Source: Pegoplata infirma (lineage: Eukaryota > Arthropoda > Insecta > Diptera > Anthomyiidae). From it: a stretch of 64,000 nt of DNA. Position numbers and translations under genes: made by a program. Positions 1-10,924 of this stretch are shown here, piece by piece. The notes beneath the pieces were generated by a model. It was given only the letters and a program-made list of their open reading frames with translations, searched no databases and was not told the DNA's origin. The stretch spans positions 202,578,581 to 202,642,580 of the forward strand of contig OY992537.1 in NCBI GenBank assembly GCA_963921195.1. The letters are read 5' to 3'. Within the stretch, counting starts at the first letter, position 1. Every line of letters begins with the position of its first letter.

Positions 1-65
1 TATAAAATTCATCGATCTACACTGAGACCAGGGTGTCAGGAAAGTAATCCCTCAACGTCACCCAC

Positions 66-90
66 TAACCCCCCCCCCCCCCCCCCCCCA
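66..90 (+). repeat. Poly-C tract
   Basis: An uninterrupted run of more than 20 C residues lies near the left edge. Its length is likely to be imprecise in any assembly. Confidence 0.9.
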
Positions 91-201
91 TAGCGCCTTT
101 GCCAAATTTTATTTCATTTATTTATCTCAGCTTCTTACATGTCGGAGTGTATCCTTGATTCGGCATAACCTAATTTAGGACTCTCACTTGTTAATTTTAA
201 T

Positions 202-618
202 TAGGGATGTCGCGAATAGTGTATTCGGCATTTTACCGAATATTTACTATTCGGTATTCGGCTTGAACCGAATACGAATATTGCCGAATAGTTTGATTAT
301 TCATACGCCTGCATTTTATCTATGTAAAAAATTGAAAAAAAGTACCAGACAAAAAAATAACAACGCTTTTGCTGACACTATTTTTTCTGTTACCTTAACA
401 ATTTGAATTTGAATCAAGTGGTCGCGTTTTTTTTGGACAAAAAACAAACTAAAAAGACTACAAAAAAGTCAAACGTTAATAAAACGTGTTTTTTAACCAA
501 ATTTTAATTTTGCCGAATATTCGGCAAACTGTTACCGAATATTTATTTAACCGAATATTTAAAAAACATGCCGAATATGCCGAATAACGAATAGTGACGA
601 ATATTCGCGACATCCCTA
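202..618. mobile_element. hAT-type non-autonomous element, 417 bp
   Basis: The termini are inverted copies of TAGGGATGTCGCGAATA (the right end reads TATTCGCGACATCCCTA). Flanking 8-bp sequences ATTTTAAT (194-201) and TTTTTAAT (619-626) match at 7 of 8 positions, as expected for a hAT target duplication. The interior is built from many ATTCGG/CCGAAT motifs on both strands, probably transposase-binding repeats, and has no transposase gene. Confidence 0.75.
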
Positions 619-748
619 TTTTTAATATTTTTTAATCCGTTTTTTATTTTCATTGCAAGAATACAGGGCATTTTTTTTTTTCATTTGTTTCGAATGGATA
701 GAATAGAATGAATTTTTCATTCTAAGTTTTTAGAATGTCTCTAAACAA

Positions 749-1119
749 CCCGAGTAAAAAAGTTTTTTAAAAAGTTTTTAAAATTTTATCAAATTATATA
801 TAATTATATAAAATTATATATAGGGCAAAATGTTCCAAAAAATTATATAAAATTATATATACGGATTTGGTGGATATAATTATGTAAAATTATATCAAAT
901 TGTATATAATTTTATAAAATTTTATCAAATTATATATAATTTGATATAATTTTATATAATTATATCCACCAAATCCTTGATATAATTATATATAATCTTA
1001 TCAAATTATACGTAATTTTATATAATTTTTGGAAAATTTTACCTCTATATATAACTTTATATAATTTGATATAATTTTATCAAATTATATATAATTATAT
1101 AAAAACTTTTTTACTCGGG
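749..1119. repeat. AT-rich MITE with CCCGAGTAAAAAAG termini
   Basis: Perfect terminal inverted repeats of about 19 bp, CCCGAGTAAAAAAGTTTTT, bound 371 bp of almost pure TATATAATTA sequence. An inner inverted pair (GGATTTGGTGGATATAA and its complement) gives a second stem. There is no coding potential. I cannot fix a target duplication, so the superfamily is open. Confidence 0.65.
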
Positions 1120-1292
1120 AACTTTTAAATACATTCGTGTCCATGTTCGATGAGTACTGGCGATAATGTAGCCCTTGATCCGAGGGACATAAAGTAACTT
1201 AATTTACATTTAAAAAAATAGGTTTGTTTTTTGTAATTTAAGTTGCTTTAAGATTCTTAAAATTTTTCCTATACATTTATTTTCATATTTAC

Positions 1293-1388
1293 CTTTAAAA
1301 AATCTATTGTTAAAGGATTTTGTAAAGATTTTGCAGGCATTTTCTCTTCTAATGGCTCTAAATTGGGTGGTACGGGTAGTGTAATGCC
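1293..1388 (-). CDS. CDKL1: CDKL1/4-like kinase, fourth coding exon (codons 236-267); gene continues past the left edge
   Basis: This 96-nt, phase 0-0 exon is too short to stand out as an ORF. The acceptor is a T-run ending GCTTTGCAG (1389). The exon then reads GITLPVPPNLEPLEEKMPAK and, further on, SLQNPLTIDFLK, and stops at AAG|GTAAAT. This aligns with the C-lobe segment that in CDKL1 precedes the GCLxMDP motif. That motif, the conserved arginine after it and the C-terminal tail are not found in 1-1292, so they must lie in exons outside the window. Visible coding sequence totals 801 nt (267 codons), against about 350 residues for CDKL1 proteins. Confidence 0.85.
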
Positions 1389-1446
1389 CTGCAAAGCAAA
1401 AAAAAAAATATTGTCAGAAAATACAATTTTATGAAGTTTTTTGTTA

Positions 1447-1740
<294 letters not shown>

Positions 1741-1936
1741 TTAAAGAGAGGAAAAAATTTACAAAAAAAAAAATGTGGTTAAAGATTTTTTTGTGTGTGT
1801 GTAGTCCTTTTGAAACGTGACGTTTGTTGGTTTACAAAAAAACAAAAAAAAATTAAACAACTACTGACAAAACAAAAAAAAAAAACTCTTGTTAACTCTT
1901 CTTTTGTGCAACATTTTTACGACTAAATATTTTCTA

Positions 1937-2227
<291 letters not shown>

Positions 2228-2439
2228 CTACATAATGAAGGAACAAAATGAAGTAGAAAATGTTAGAGAAAGGTTAAATAAAACACAATCATTAAATTTT
2301 TCTTTGAACGGAAAATTGCAGTGATACTTTTAAGATTTTTTCATTGTAATAATAGAAACCAGAAAAGATAAATTTAATTTTTGTTTTAAAAAAATAATAA
2401 AACTTAATTGTTTAAGGATATTTTTAAGGGAACTGACCT

Positions 2440-3675
2440 AACACTGATTACATACCTACGCTGATTAAACTCCACAATAAAGGGCTTGGTTCTGATGATT
2501 GGAGAATCATCAAGGGGGACGGGCGAGGGGCAAGGGAGCCAGTAAGGATCTCTGGCTAAAAATCAGAGCTCAGAGTCTTTGCGCCTTTGACGCCTCTCCG
2601 AGGGTGAGGTGAAGTTCAGTTTGAACCATCTAAAGATGATTCTTCCCAAAGAGGAAACTCCAAAATGAATCCTAGCTGCATAAAGATGAGGTTAGTTTGG
2701 ATGGGCGTCCAACCATGAATTTGGCGAATTCACTCGAACGCCATAAGGCTTATTGTGATTCCCTGAATTGTCATTTCCCTACTCACCTCTGAAACAAAAA
2801 AATTTTTTCTTCATGAACCACCCCGATTCAATAAGATATTCCGCTAGAGATTTCAATGAGACACCGTTAAGGCAATCTAGGTTGTCGAAAAATCTTTGCC
2901 CCAAATGCTTATGGCGGCTTCTCATCAGACCCGGACATTCACATAACAAGTGCTTCACTGACTCCTCCTACTCCACATCCCTGCAACTTCTACAACAGTC
3001 ATTATCGAAAATTCCCATACGCACGGCCATTTGGCCAATGATACAGTGTCCTGTAACTACTCCCACTATTATGCTAACCGTCCGCCAAAAGTAAGACGAC
3101 TTTTTGTCCTCTTATGATTTGGCAGTGGCCACATGATTCACGATATCCTACACGTAGTCTGTGATATCCACCTGTCCTTCATTCTGTTCTCAAATATCCT
3201 ATCAATTTCGTTCATCAATTCACTAAAGGGACCAAGATGTCAGGATCTACACGTTCCCCCACCGATTCCGAGCCTTTGCCAATTTGTTCCCAGCGACCCC
3301 ACTATGTTCAGGGACCTAGATTAGCTTTACTGTGGCTGACTAATTCGACGAAGGGATCGTATACAATTCCTAACGATTCCCGATTTTACAGTGTTTGATC
3401 CCAAGGCCTTTAGAGCTGCGAGACTATTCACGAAAATGTCAATGGCGCAAGGACGAAGGTCCCTTGTCATAATCATCTGCGTGGCTTTATCAATTGCAAG
3501 TACCTCAGCCTGGAAAACACTACACTTATCTGGAAGTCTCAATGAGGCTTCTATTTCGAGGTATTCAAAGTACACTCCTGAACCCGTACCCATCTTTATC
3601 TTTGATCCTTTTGTAAAGATTGAGATCGCATTCTCTGTTATAACTGAGATTTCCGCCCAGTCTTCATTAAAATAA
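2440..3675 (-). pseudogene. LOA/I-type non-LTR retrotransposon remnant: RNase H, C-terminal zinc region and 3' UTR
   Basis: Reading the minus strand downward from 3675 gives a decayed RNase H start (ISIFTKGSK, where the catalytic TDGS Asp is lost), then SLRLPDKCSVFQAEVLAI, the second RNase H block. After a region with frame breaks comes a cysteine-rich end (TGHCIIGQMAVRMG, then CCRSC and HLLCECPGL). About 370 bp of 3' UTR follow down to 2440. The order matches the intact element at 39-44 kb, but the sequence is clearly a different subfamily. The upstream RT part lies at 10443-10915, on the other side of the BEL/Pao insertion. Confidence 0.75.
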
Positions 3676-3876
3676 TGAAACTCGCTTCGTTAAAATAATG
3701 AAACTGAAATAATGAAGCTTCATTAAAATAATGAAACTCGTCATAAAAGTTCGTCCAATGAAACTGTTTCATTATATTTATGAAATGTTGCATAAATATT
3801 TATAGTATTTTTAAACAAAACATTACATTATATTTATGAAAATTTTCATAATATTTATGAATATTATTATATTGAC
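3676..3876. repeat. AT-rich insertion with repeated ATAATGAAAC and ATATTTATGAA motifs
   Basis: About 200 bp separate the RNase H remnant from the BEL/Pao target duplication. They consist of short repeated ATAATGAAACT and TTATATTTATGAAA units and interrupt the non-LTR reading frame. The origin is unknown. Confidence 0.4.
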
Positions 3877-4216
3877 TGTTGATCCGTTATTTTACGGATA
3901 ATAAAAACTCAGTTGATTTTTTCCTTAGTTTAATATAAAATATCTTTATTAAATTGTATACTTTGGAATATGGCTGCCTTGCTGCTTCTATGGTTAAAAT
4001 ACGACGACGACTACGACCACAAGATCGCATAACACAAAAACTCACTCATTTATTTATGCATGTATCCCTATTCTAGCAGCAGGGTTTCAGCTTTAGTTAC
4101 AAAACTATGTTACCAAAAAATGCAACATTAACTATTACTAATAACAATTCAATAAAAAACCCGTTAAATTCAAAATAACAATAATCAATTAATTTACTTT
4201 AAATAAATTCTAAACA
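3877..4216 (-). repeat. 3' LTR of the BEL/Pao element
   Basis: 340 bp, TG...CA on either strand, same length and sequence as the other LTR on reading. On the coding strand it contains AATAAA (plus-strand TTTATT at 3945-3950), a candidate polyadenylation signal. Just inside it, the coding strand reads AAGGGCGGCGATA (4217-4229), a short, imperfect polypurine tract. Confidence 0.92.
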
Positions 4217-4247
4217 TATCGCCGCCCTTGATGGATCCGGGTATACA

Positions 4248-7200
4248 TCAACCATCATAGGGGATGGGGGCTAACTTGTGGATAGCACGACGTACTTCTC
4301 CATTCTTCGTTTTAACATCGGCCACTCGTACCGCACCTTTTGAATCACGAACTACTTTTAAAACTCTACCCATTAGCCACTGCTTTGGGGGTAGATTATC
4401 TTCGGCCACTAAAACCAAATCACCTTCATTCAAGTTCTTCTGCCTTTTAGTCCATTTGCCTTTTTGTTGTAACTCGTGTAGATACTCCATCGACCACCTC
4501 TTCCAGAAGTGTTGTTGTATGGCAGAAATTCGTAGCCATCTATCTAGGCTGGACCAGTCTTTGCTGTCAATTGTAGGCTCTGTAATGCCAACCAGCGGAC
4601 CGCCAGTCAAAAAATGTGCTGGTGTTAGAACACTTTCATCATTCGGATCGTTGGACATGGCTGTCAAAGGCCTTGAATTAAGAACAGCTTCTACTTCAGC
4701 CACCACTGTAGCCAGCTCTTCAAACGTCAAATGCGACTGACCCAAAATACGAGCTAAATGATATTTAGCAGACTTTACAGCCGCCTCCCATAACCCACCA
4801 AAGTGGGGGGATCTAGGCGGGATGTGGCGGAACTCAATACTATTCGCTGCACAATATTTTGATATTGTACCTTGCACCTGTTGATCAAAAAACGTCAGCT
4901 TCATTTCTTCTAGTTCTCGGCGAGTGCCTACAAAATTTGTAGCATTATCGCAAAACAATTTTGTGCATAGCCCACGACGAGCCACGAAACGCTTTAGGGA
5001 AGCCAAGAACGCCTTTGCAGTTAAATCTGAGACCACCTCCATGTGTATAGCCTTTGTGCTAAAACATATAAAAACAGCAATGTAGCTTTTTGTTGTACGA
5101 CACCCACGCAGTTTATAAGTTGTTGTAACAGGACCACAGAAGTCCACACCAGTAACATTAAACGGCTTTGCTACAGCTACTCTTGCTGGGGGCAAATCAC
5201 CCATAATTTGGTGTCCTAATTTTGGACGACATCTAAAACATTGAAGACAACTGCCTGTCACCGAACGAATTACACTTCTAGCGTGGAAAATCCAGAACCG
5301 CTGCCTGATGATCGCCATTAACGCTTGGGTACCAGCATGCAAATATTTCAAATGTAGAAATCGTATGTAACTCCGAACTGTTTCGGAATTATTCGGTAGC
5401 AAAATTTGATGTTTTGCATCGTATGGTAAAGTAGCATTCGCCAATCGGCCACCAACACGAAGTAAAGGTATGCCATGTTCACTTTCTATGAAAAGACTGA
5501 GGCTTCGATACTTACTCGTTGCTGGCAATTCACGCTTTTTTGAAAGCAAGGCAATCTCCTCTCGAAAATAATATTGCTGCACGCAATACACTATGCGAAT
5601 AAGCGCTGCATCAAATTTTTCACTCATTCCCTTTTTATGATTTTGGAAAATTAGTAGACCCAAAAATATTTTTTGTAGCTTTTCAAAGTCACTATAAGTC
5701 TCCATCCACTTGATGAAAGGCGGTTTAGAGTTCTCAGTAGAGTCAATCAGTAATGTAACCGCATTAGGGCTTCGCTCGCTGTCTGCATCTGCTCTTTTTT
5801 GCCTTAATTTATTCGCTGGCCATTCATAAATAGGTTTCTTCAAGAATTTAGGCCCTGAAAACCAAAAAGATTCAAGCAATTCATTTGCATACGCACCTCT
5901 GGATATGATATCCGCAGGATTCGATTTGGAAGGAACATGACGCCAAATGCAATTTTTAGTTTCCTCTTGAATTGTAGACACCCTGTTGGCAACAAATGTG
6001 TTCCAGTTGGAGGGATGTTCATTTAACCAATCCAGCATAATTTCAGAATCGGTCCACAAATAAGTGCCATCAATTTCAATGGGGAAATTCGCCTTCGTTT
6101 TTGTTAGCAGCTTTGATAACAATTCAGCACCCAATAGTTCAAGCCTTGGCAGGGATTGAGTCTTCAATGGTGCTACCCTCGATTTAGCACTCCACAAATG
6201 TACTGCTACGTCATCATCATCGCAAATTGTTCGGATGTAGATACAGCACCCGTAGGCTCTTTTAGATGCATCGGCAAACCCGTGCATTTCTACGCGAACA
6301 AATTTCTTTTCGGCCAAAACAAATCGTGGAACAATTATATTTTCAACATCTTTTAATTTTTCACGAAATTCAGTCCACTGACTATGCAGATGTATTGGTA
6401 GGGATTCATCCCAATTGACTTTCAAGATCCATAAGTCTTGCATAAAAATTTTTGCTTTTACTATTAAAGGGTTTATAAGACCAAGGGGGTCAAACAGCTT
6501 TGATAATTCTGCTAGCACTATTCTTTTGGTGACTGCCTTATTATCATCTAAATTCGGCTTTATGTACCGGAACGTATCTCCCACTGGAGCCCAAATGATA
6601 CCAAGAGTTTTAATAATCTCCTCATCATTTAGTCGGAGAGTCTTCTCTTTATCAGCAGCAGGCACGTAATTTAAGAATTTTTCGCTGTTAGAGAACCATT
6701 TTCTTAAAACGAATTTAGCCGTATCTAAAACTGTCGCCACTTGTTTATAAATTTCAAAAATTTCATTTTCATCATTAGACCCACTGATCAAATCGTCCAT
6801 ATAAAAGTCGGATAAAATCTTTTTAGATCCGATCGGGTATTCTGCAGCACAATCTTCACCCAGTTTCTTTAAGCACCTTGTTGGCAAATACGGGGCAGAT
6901 GTTGTACCATAGGTAATGGTTCGCAGACGATACGCCTTCAATTCTTCGTCAGGGGAAGACCTCCACAAAATCGCTTGATAATCAGCATCATTATCAGTAA
7001 CCCATGCTTGGCGATACATTTTTGTTACATCGGCCGTTATTGCGTATTTGTAACATCTAAATCGCAGAATTATCGATAAAAGATCATCTTGGACTAGGGG
7101 TCCCTTCATCATGACGTCATTCAATGACAGACCACTATCTGTCTTGCAGCTGCAGTCGAATACCACTCGAAGTTTGGTACTCGTTGATTCAGGCCGCAAC

Positions 7201-9449
7201 ACATGCTGATGAGGCGTAAAGTACTTTATTTTCCCCATATCAGCCTTATTTACCACCGTCATGTGACCTAGGGCTAGGTATTCTTCCATGAATGCATTGT
7301 ACGCCACTCTTGTTGATGGTTCCCTGCTAAGTCTGCGCTCCAGGGACAGCAACCTGCGCTCAGCAGCATTATACGAACCACCTAACTCATTCACCGATGG
7401 TTTAAACGGAATTTTCGTTATAAATCGACCAGAAGCATCTCTACGGATGGTTTCTTTGAAAATCCGCTCGCATTCTTCTTCTTCCTCAGTAAGAAATTTC
7501 GATTTAGGAGAAATTCGTTCCATTTCCCAGAATTTTTCTACTAGAAAATGTAATTTAGCATCCTCATTATACTCGCTGTTGATTATCAAATTGTTCACTT
7601 TTTGAACTGCGGCCATACCATCTTTGGCCTTGCCGGCAATAATCCAACCTAGAATCGTTTTTTGAAGTCTGGGCAATGCATCTTCAAGATGAATTCTACC
7701 CACTGACAGTAAATCGAAAAATACTTCAGCTCCAATTAAAATATCAACCCTAGCTGGCTGATTAAACGCTGGATCAGCTAGCTGTATATTTTTAGGCAAA
7801 TTCCAGCCAGACACATCAAAATACCTGTCAGGTTTTGAGCTCGTAATTTTCGGCAAAACGTAAAATTCAAGGCTGACCTCAAATTCGTTTAATCTGGACT
7901 TCACTGTAGTTAACGTCTGCTTTTTAAACATAGTCGCAACGTCGCCAACACCCTTCGCGTCGAGCTTACAGGACTTCTTTTTAAGCAGCAACTTTTGAGC
8001 CAAATTTTCACACATTAAATTTACCTGGGAGGCCGAATCTAAAACCGCACGAGCACGATGATATTTGCCGCAATTGTCTTTTACTAGCACAATTGCCGTT
8101 GCCAAAAACACCTCAGGTTCAGCAGTTAAATTCATGACCGATGACTGTAACGCAGCTTGTGCTGAAGTAGTTGGCAAATCGTTGGGGATCTGCGCCGCTT
8201 CCTCTGGGGCTGCCTGTTTGTGCAGGAGTAAATGGTGAGGTTGATTACACGTTGAGCACATAGCAGCTGAGCAATCTCTATGTAAATGCCCCTTTTTGAG
8301 ACATCTGAAGCACACTCTTGCCTTCTTTGCATCGTTATAGCGCTCATTTAATGACTTGGCTTTAAACTGCGGACAATCTGGCAACCCATGGCTACCCTTA
8401 CGACAGACCGTACAGCTGGATTTTGTCACCGCCAGTGATGTTTTATTAATTCGCTTGTTTTTCTGTTCTTTCAGGCTATGTGTTGGTTTTGAGTCCACTA
8501 GACCTGATTTCGATTCTCGGGCTTCAAGATTCTGGCACCGTCTCGTTAAAATCGCAGAACATTCATCCCATGATGACAGCTTGCTATAGTCCACTGACTC
8601 TTCCCACTTTATCTGCGAATCTTCATCCACCCGTTCCATCACCATATGGATAAGCATGGCATTCGCGATTTCTTTGTAGCCGCCCAGTGATAACATTGCA
8701 CTCAAATGTGCATTCACTGCATCCAAAACCTGCCTCAGATGAGCAGCAGAAGATTTGGCTACCTTGGGGATAGCAAAAAGTGCTGATATATGTTCCTCAA
8801 ACATCAACGCCTTTTGATCGAAACATTTTTGTAGTCGGTCAAGCGCCTTTTGATAGTTGTCGTTAGTAACGTCAAAATCTGCAATAGCTGATAACGGCTT
8901 GGAGCCCAAATGCTCCTTTAAAATCAAAAAACGTTCACAGTTAGTTAGCACTTCATCCTGGTGAATTAATTTATTAAACAGAGAAATAAATTTTGGATAA
9001 TCAGAATACTTCCCTGAAAAAGTCGGTAACTTCACCTCCCGACGAGCTCTAGGGGGCGCATAGGATACCGTTGAATTCAGCAAACTCGCATCCGCTATCG
9101 ATGGACGCCTCTGTTTTACCAAATCCAGGATTTTTGATTTTGTGGATACGTAAACATCCTCTATTTCAGCAATGGCAGTTGAGTTGGCATCAATTTCATG
9201 TGATTTGCAAACTTTTTCAAGGTTTGCCTGCACACCAAGACATTGTGTGAAGTATGACTCTAATATACCGAGTCTACACTGTAGTTCCTCCGATGACAAA
9301 CTGCTACCCTTTTTGTCCAACAGGTTTTTTATGCGGGTGATGTTACCTTTAGTGCTGGATCGCAATGCTTTCAGCTCAGCAATTTTACCTGTGGGTTTAA
9401 CGGCAACCTCTTCATCGCTGTCACTACTACTGCCTATCTTTGGTGTCAT
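4248..9449 (-). CDS. gag-pol: BEL/Pao Gag-Pol polyprotein, 1733 aa, uninterrupted
   Basis: A single ORF encodes the capsid-like region and all enzymes. An N-terminal Gag segment (DUF1759-like, about residues 130-300, KLPTFSGKYSDYPKF) is followed by cysteine/histidine knuckles from residue 346 (CTVCRKGSHGLPDC, CFRCLKKGHLHRDC, CSTCNQPHH). A retropepsin-type protease has DSAS at 471-474. Reverse transcriptase has YMDDL at 883-887, and RNase H starts at FADAS near 1058. Integrase has an HHCC zinc region near 1365-1400 and the catalytic residues in VDFCGP (about 1435), FCDNATNF (about 1497) and GGLWEAA (about 1553). A short C-terminal domain (GRVLKVVRDSKG) is typical of BEL/Pao. The start is the first ATG after a 630-bp leader. 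Both the Asp-Ser-Ala protease motif and YMDD fit this family. No break was seen. Confidence 0.95.
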   Translation of the reverse strand: MTPKIGSSSDSDEEVAVKPTGKIAELKALRSSTKGNITRIKNLLDKKGSSLSSEELQCRLGILESYFTQCLGVQANLEKVCKSHEIDANSTAIAEIEDVYVSTKSKILDLVKQRRPSIADASLLNSTVSYAPPRARREVKLPTFSGKYSDYPKFISLFNKLIHQDEVLTNCERFLILKEHLGSKPLSAIADFDVTNDNYQKALDRLQKCFDQKALMFEEHISALFAIPKVAKSSAAHLRQVLDAVNAHLSAMLSLGGYKEIANAMLIHMVMERVDEDSQIKWEESVDYSKLSSWDECSAILTRRCQNLEARESKSGLVDSKPTHSLKEQKNKRINKTSLAVTKSSCTVCRKGSHGLPDCPQFKAKSLNERYNDAKKARVCFRCLKKGHLHRDCSAAMCSTCNQPHHLLLHKQAAPEEAAQIPNDLPTTSAQAALQSSVMNLTAEPEVFLATAIVLVKDNCGKYHRARAVLDSASQVNLMCENLAQKLLLKKKSCKLDAKGVGDVATMFKKQTLTTVKSRLNEFEVSLEFYVLPKITSSKPDRYFDVSGWNLPKNIQLADPAFNQPARVDILIGAEVFFDLLSVGRIHLEDALPRLQKTILGWIIAGKAKDGMAAVQKVNNLIINSEYNEDAKLHFLVEKFWEMERISPKSKFLTEEEEECERIFKETIRRDASGRFITKIPFKPSVNELGGSYNAAERRLLSLERRLSREPSTRVAYNAFMEEYLALGHMTVVNKADMGKIKYFTPHQHVLRPESTSTKLRVVFDCSCKTDSGLSLNDVMMKGPLVQDDLLSIILRFRCYKYAITADVTKMYRQAWVTDNDADYQAILWRSSPDEELKAYRLRTITYGTTSAPYLPTRCLKKLGEDCAAEYPIGSKKILSDFYMDDLISGSNDENEIFEIYKQVATVLDTAKFVLRKWFSNSEKFLNYVPAADKEKTLRLNDEEIIKTLGIIWAPVGDTFRYIKPNLDDNKAVTKRIVLAELSKLFDPLGLINPLIVKAKIFMQDLWILKVNWDESLPIHLHSQWTEFREKLKDVENIIVPRFVLAEKKFVRVEMHGFADASKRAYGCCIYIRTICDDDDVAVHLWSAKSRVAPLKTQSLPRLELLGAELLSKLLTKTKANFPIEIDGTYLWTDSEIMLDWLNEHPSNWNTFVANRVSTIQEETKNCIWRHVPSKSNPADIISRGAYANELLESFWFSGPKFLKKPIYEWPANKLRQKRADADSERSPNAVTLLIDSTENSKPPFIKWMETYSDFEKLQKIFLGLLIFQNHKKGMSEKFDAALIRIVYCVQQYYFREEIALLSKKRELPATSKYRSLSLFIESEHGIPLLRVGGRLANATLPYDAKHQILLPNNSETVRSYIRFLHLKYLHAGTQALMAIIRQRFWIFHARSVIRSVTGSCLQCFRCRPKLGHQIMGDLPPARVAVAKPFNVTGVDFCGPVTTTYKLRGCRTTKSYIAVFICFSTKAIHMEVVSDLTAKAFLASLKRFVARRGLCTKLFCDNATNFVGTRRELEEMKLTFFDQQVQGTISKYCAANSIEFRHIPPRSPHFGGLWEAAVKSAKYHLARILGQSHLTFEELATVVAEVEAVLNSRPLTAMSNDPNDESVLTPAHFLTGGPLVGITEPTIDSKDWSSLDRWLRISAIQQHFWKRWSMEYLHELQQKGKWTKRQKNLNEGDLVLVAEDNLPPKQWLMGRVLKVVRDSKGAVRVADVKTKNGEVRRAIHKLAPIPYDG

Positions 9450-10081
9450 ATTCCAAGTATTTTTATTTTATTTTATTTTTACAGCAAAATGTTCCTCTTA
9501 TTAAACCAACAAAATGCAACAATTTTCTCTAAAATTGTACTTAACCACTCTACCACCAACTTTCAGTAATCAACGTAAACAGTGTTCCACTAATATTTTG
9601 TTCTCCGTTTATATTAATTTTATTTATTAATTTACTTTTAATTTGTAAAATTAAAAAAAAACAAATTAATTTTTATAAACGTTTAATGTTGTTTACGTTT
9701 ATTTTACGAACAAAAAAAATCAACAATAAACTTTGCCAAACGTCATTCAATTTTATTGTTTGTTTTGGTTCTCTTTGTTTAAGTGGTGGTTTGGGATGAT
9801 CGGGTTAAGGTTTAAAAAAGAATGGTGAGTTTAGTAAAAGCTTTCAATATGGTTTATGTATTTGCTAAGTGGGTTATCTGTTATACACACCACTACTAGA
9901 AAAAGCTCTTATTTGTTTTTCAACAGTTGAGAGAAAAAGCTTTTATATACTTAACACCACGATGAACTGTTGTACCACTCAATTTCACTGCACTTGCCGC
10001 TGTTCAATAAGTCTTGAAGAATTAAACACAATTTAATACTTTTCAATTAAATTAAACTGCTGTTGTTCACGGGACTCTAAA

Positions 10082-10099
10082 TCCCGGGTTTCGGCACCA
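10082..10099 (-). promoter_or_regulatory. Primer-binding site complementary to tRNA-Phe
   Basis: Three bases inside the 5' LTR the element strand reads TGGTGCCGAAACCCGGGA. Its complement, TCCCGGGTTTCGGCACCA, is what I recall as the 3' end of insect tRNA-Phe, including CCA: the acceptor strand TTTCGGC pairs with the tRNA-Phe 5' end GCCGAAA. The tRNA identity is from memory; the position and the TGG start are seen directly. Confidence 0.85.
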
Positions 10100-10102
10100 A
10101 AA

Positions 10103-10442
10103 TGTTGATCCGTTATTTTACGGATAATAAAAACTCAGTTGATTTTTTCCTTAGTTTAATATAAAATATCTTTATTAAATTGTATACTTTGGAATATGGC
10201 TGCCTTGCTGCTTCTATGGTTAAAATACGACGACGACTACGACCACAAGATCGCATAACACAAAAACTCACTCATTTATTTATGCATGTATCCCTATTCT
10301 AGCAGCAGGGTTTCAGCTTTAGTTACAAAACTATGTTACCAAAAAATGCAACATTAACTATTACTAATAACAATTCAATAAAAAACCCGTTAAATTCAAA
10401 ATAACAATAATCAATTAATTTACTTTAAATAAATTCTAAACA
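10103..10442 (-). repeat. 5' LTR of the BEL/Pao element
   Basis: 340 bp, the same sequence as the LTR at 3877..4216 on reading. Transcription of the element would start here and run leftward. The target duplication copy TTGAC follows at 10443. Confidence 0.92.
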
Positions 10443-10915
10443 TTGACATAAATATCTACGTGCTGAATGTTTAGTATCACTTCCAGACCGGCCTGGAGTG
10501 TTGATCTAATAGCACCTGTGATACCCACACACGCAAGTCGTTGTACCATCTGTAGATTGCAGAGATATGATTTATTATTCACTGCTCTCCACCACACAAG
10601 GGCACCATAGGTAAGTCTTGGTCTTATTATCGCACCATACAGCTAGTAGAAAATATACGGTTGTAGACCCCACCTTCTTCCGAAAGTTCTTCTGCACGTG
10701 TAAAAGGTACATAACGCCTTTTTCATCCTTTCTTCTGTATTTCTTTTTTGAAGAAAATTTTGAGTCCAGGATCACACTCAGGTATTTCGCCTCATTTGTT
10801 AGTTCCAGGGTGATTCCATCTAATTTGGGAAGCGCAAACCTGTCTACCTTAGTCCTTTTTGTGAACAAGACAAGTTTGGTTTTGACGGGATCAACTCCCA
10901 GACCGTTAACCTTTG
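10443..10915 (-). pseudogene. LOA/I-type non-LTR remnant: end of reverse transcriptase
   Basis: The minus strand reads VNGLGVDPVKTKLVLFTKRT, ALPKLDGITLELTNEAKYL and, after a frame break, LTYGALVWWRAV and a RLACVGITGAIRSTPG block. These match the RT thumb region of the intact element (KTELVLFTRK, AKYLGVFLDRK, ASMCITGALRTTP). This is the upstream half of the remnant that continues at 2440-3675. The BEL/Pao element separates the halves. Confidence 0.75.
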
Positions 10916-10924
10916 AAATTTACT

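Larger units (their letters stand above)
3877..10442 (-). mobile_element. BEL/Pao LTR retrotransposon, complete, 6.57 kb
   Basis: The element has 340-bp LTRs (3877..4216 and 10103..10442) that begin TG and end CA and look identical by eye. It is flanked by the 5-bp target duplication TTGAC (3872-3876 and 10443-10447). It contains a tRNA-Phe primer-binding site, one 1733-codon gag-pol ORF and a purine-rich stretch before the 3' LTR. There is no envelope ORF. Identical LTRs and an unbroken ORF mean a very recent insertion that could be competent. It lies in kinase intron 1 in the sense direction, so its splice and polyadenylation signals are readable by the host transcript. Confidence 0.95.

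Noticed and set aside
1130..1292. Next kinase exon (GCLxMDP region)
   Set aside because: Minus-strand reading shows no matching peptide with splice sites, so the exon is placed outside the window.
4264..8589. Plus-strand ORFs opposite the BEL/Pao polyprotein
   Set aside because: They are antisense shadows of the long minus-strand ORF without family features.
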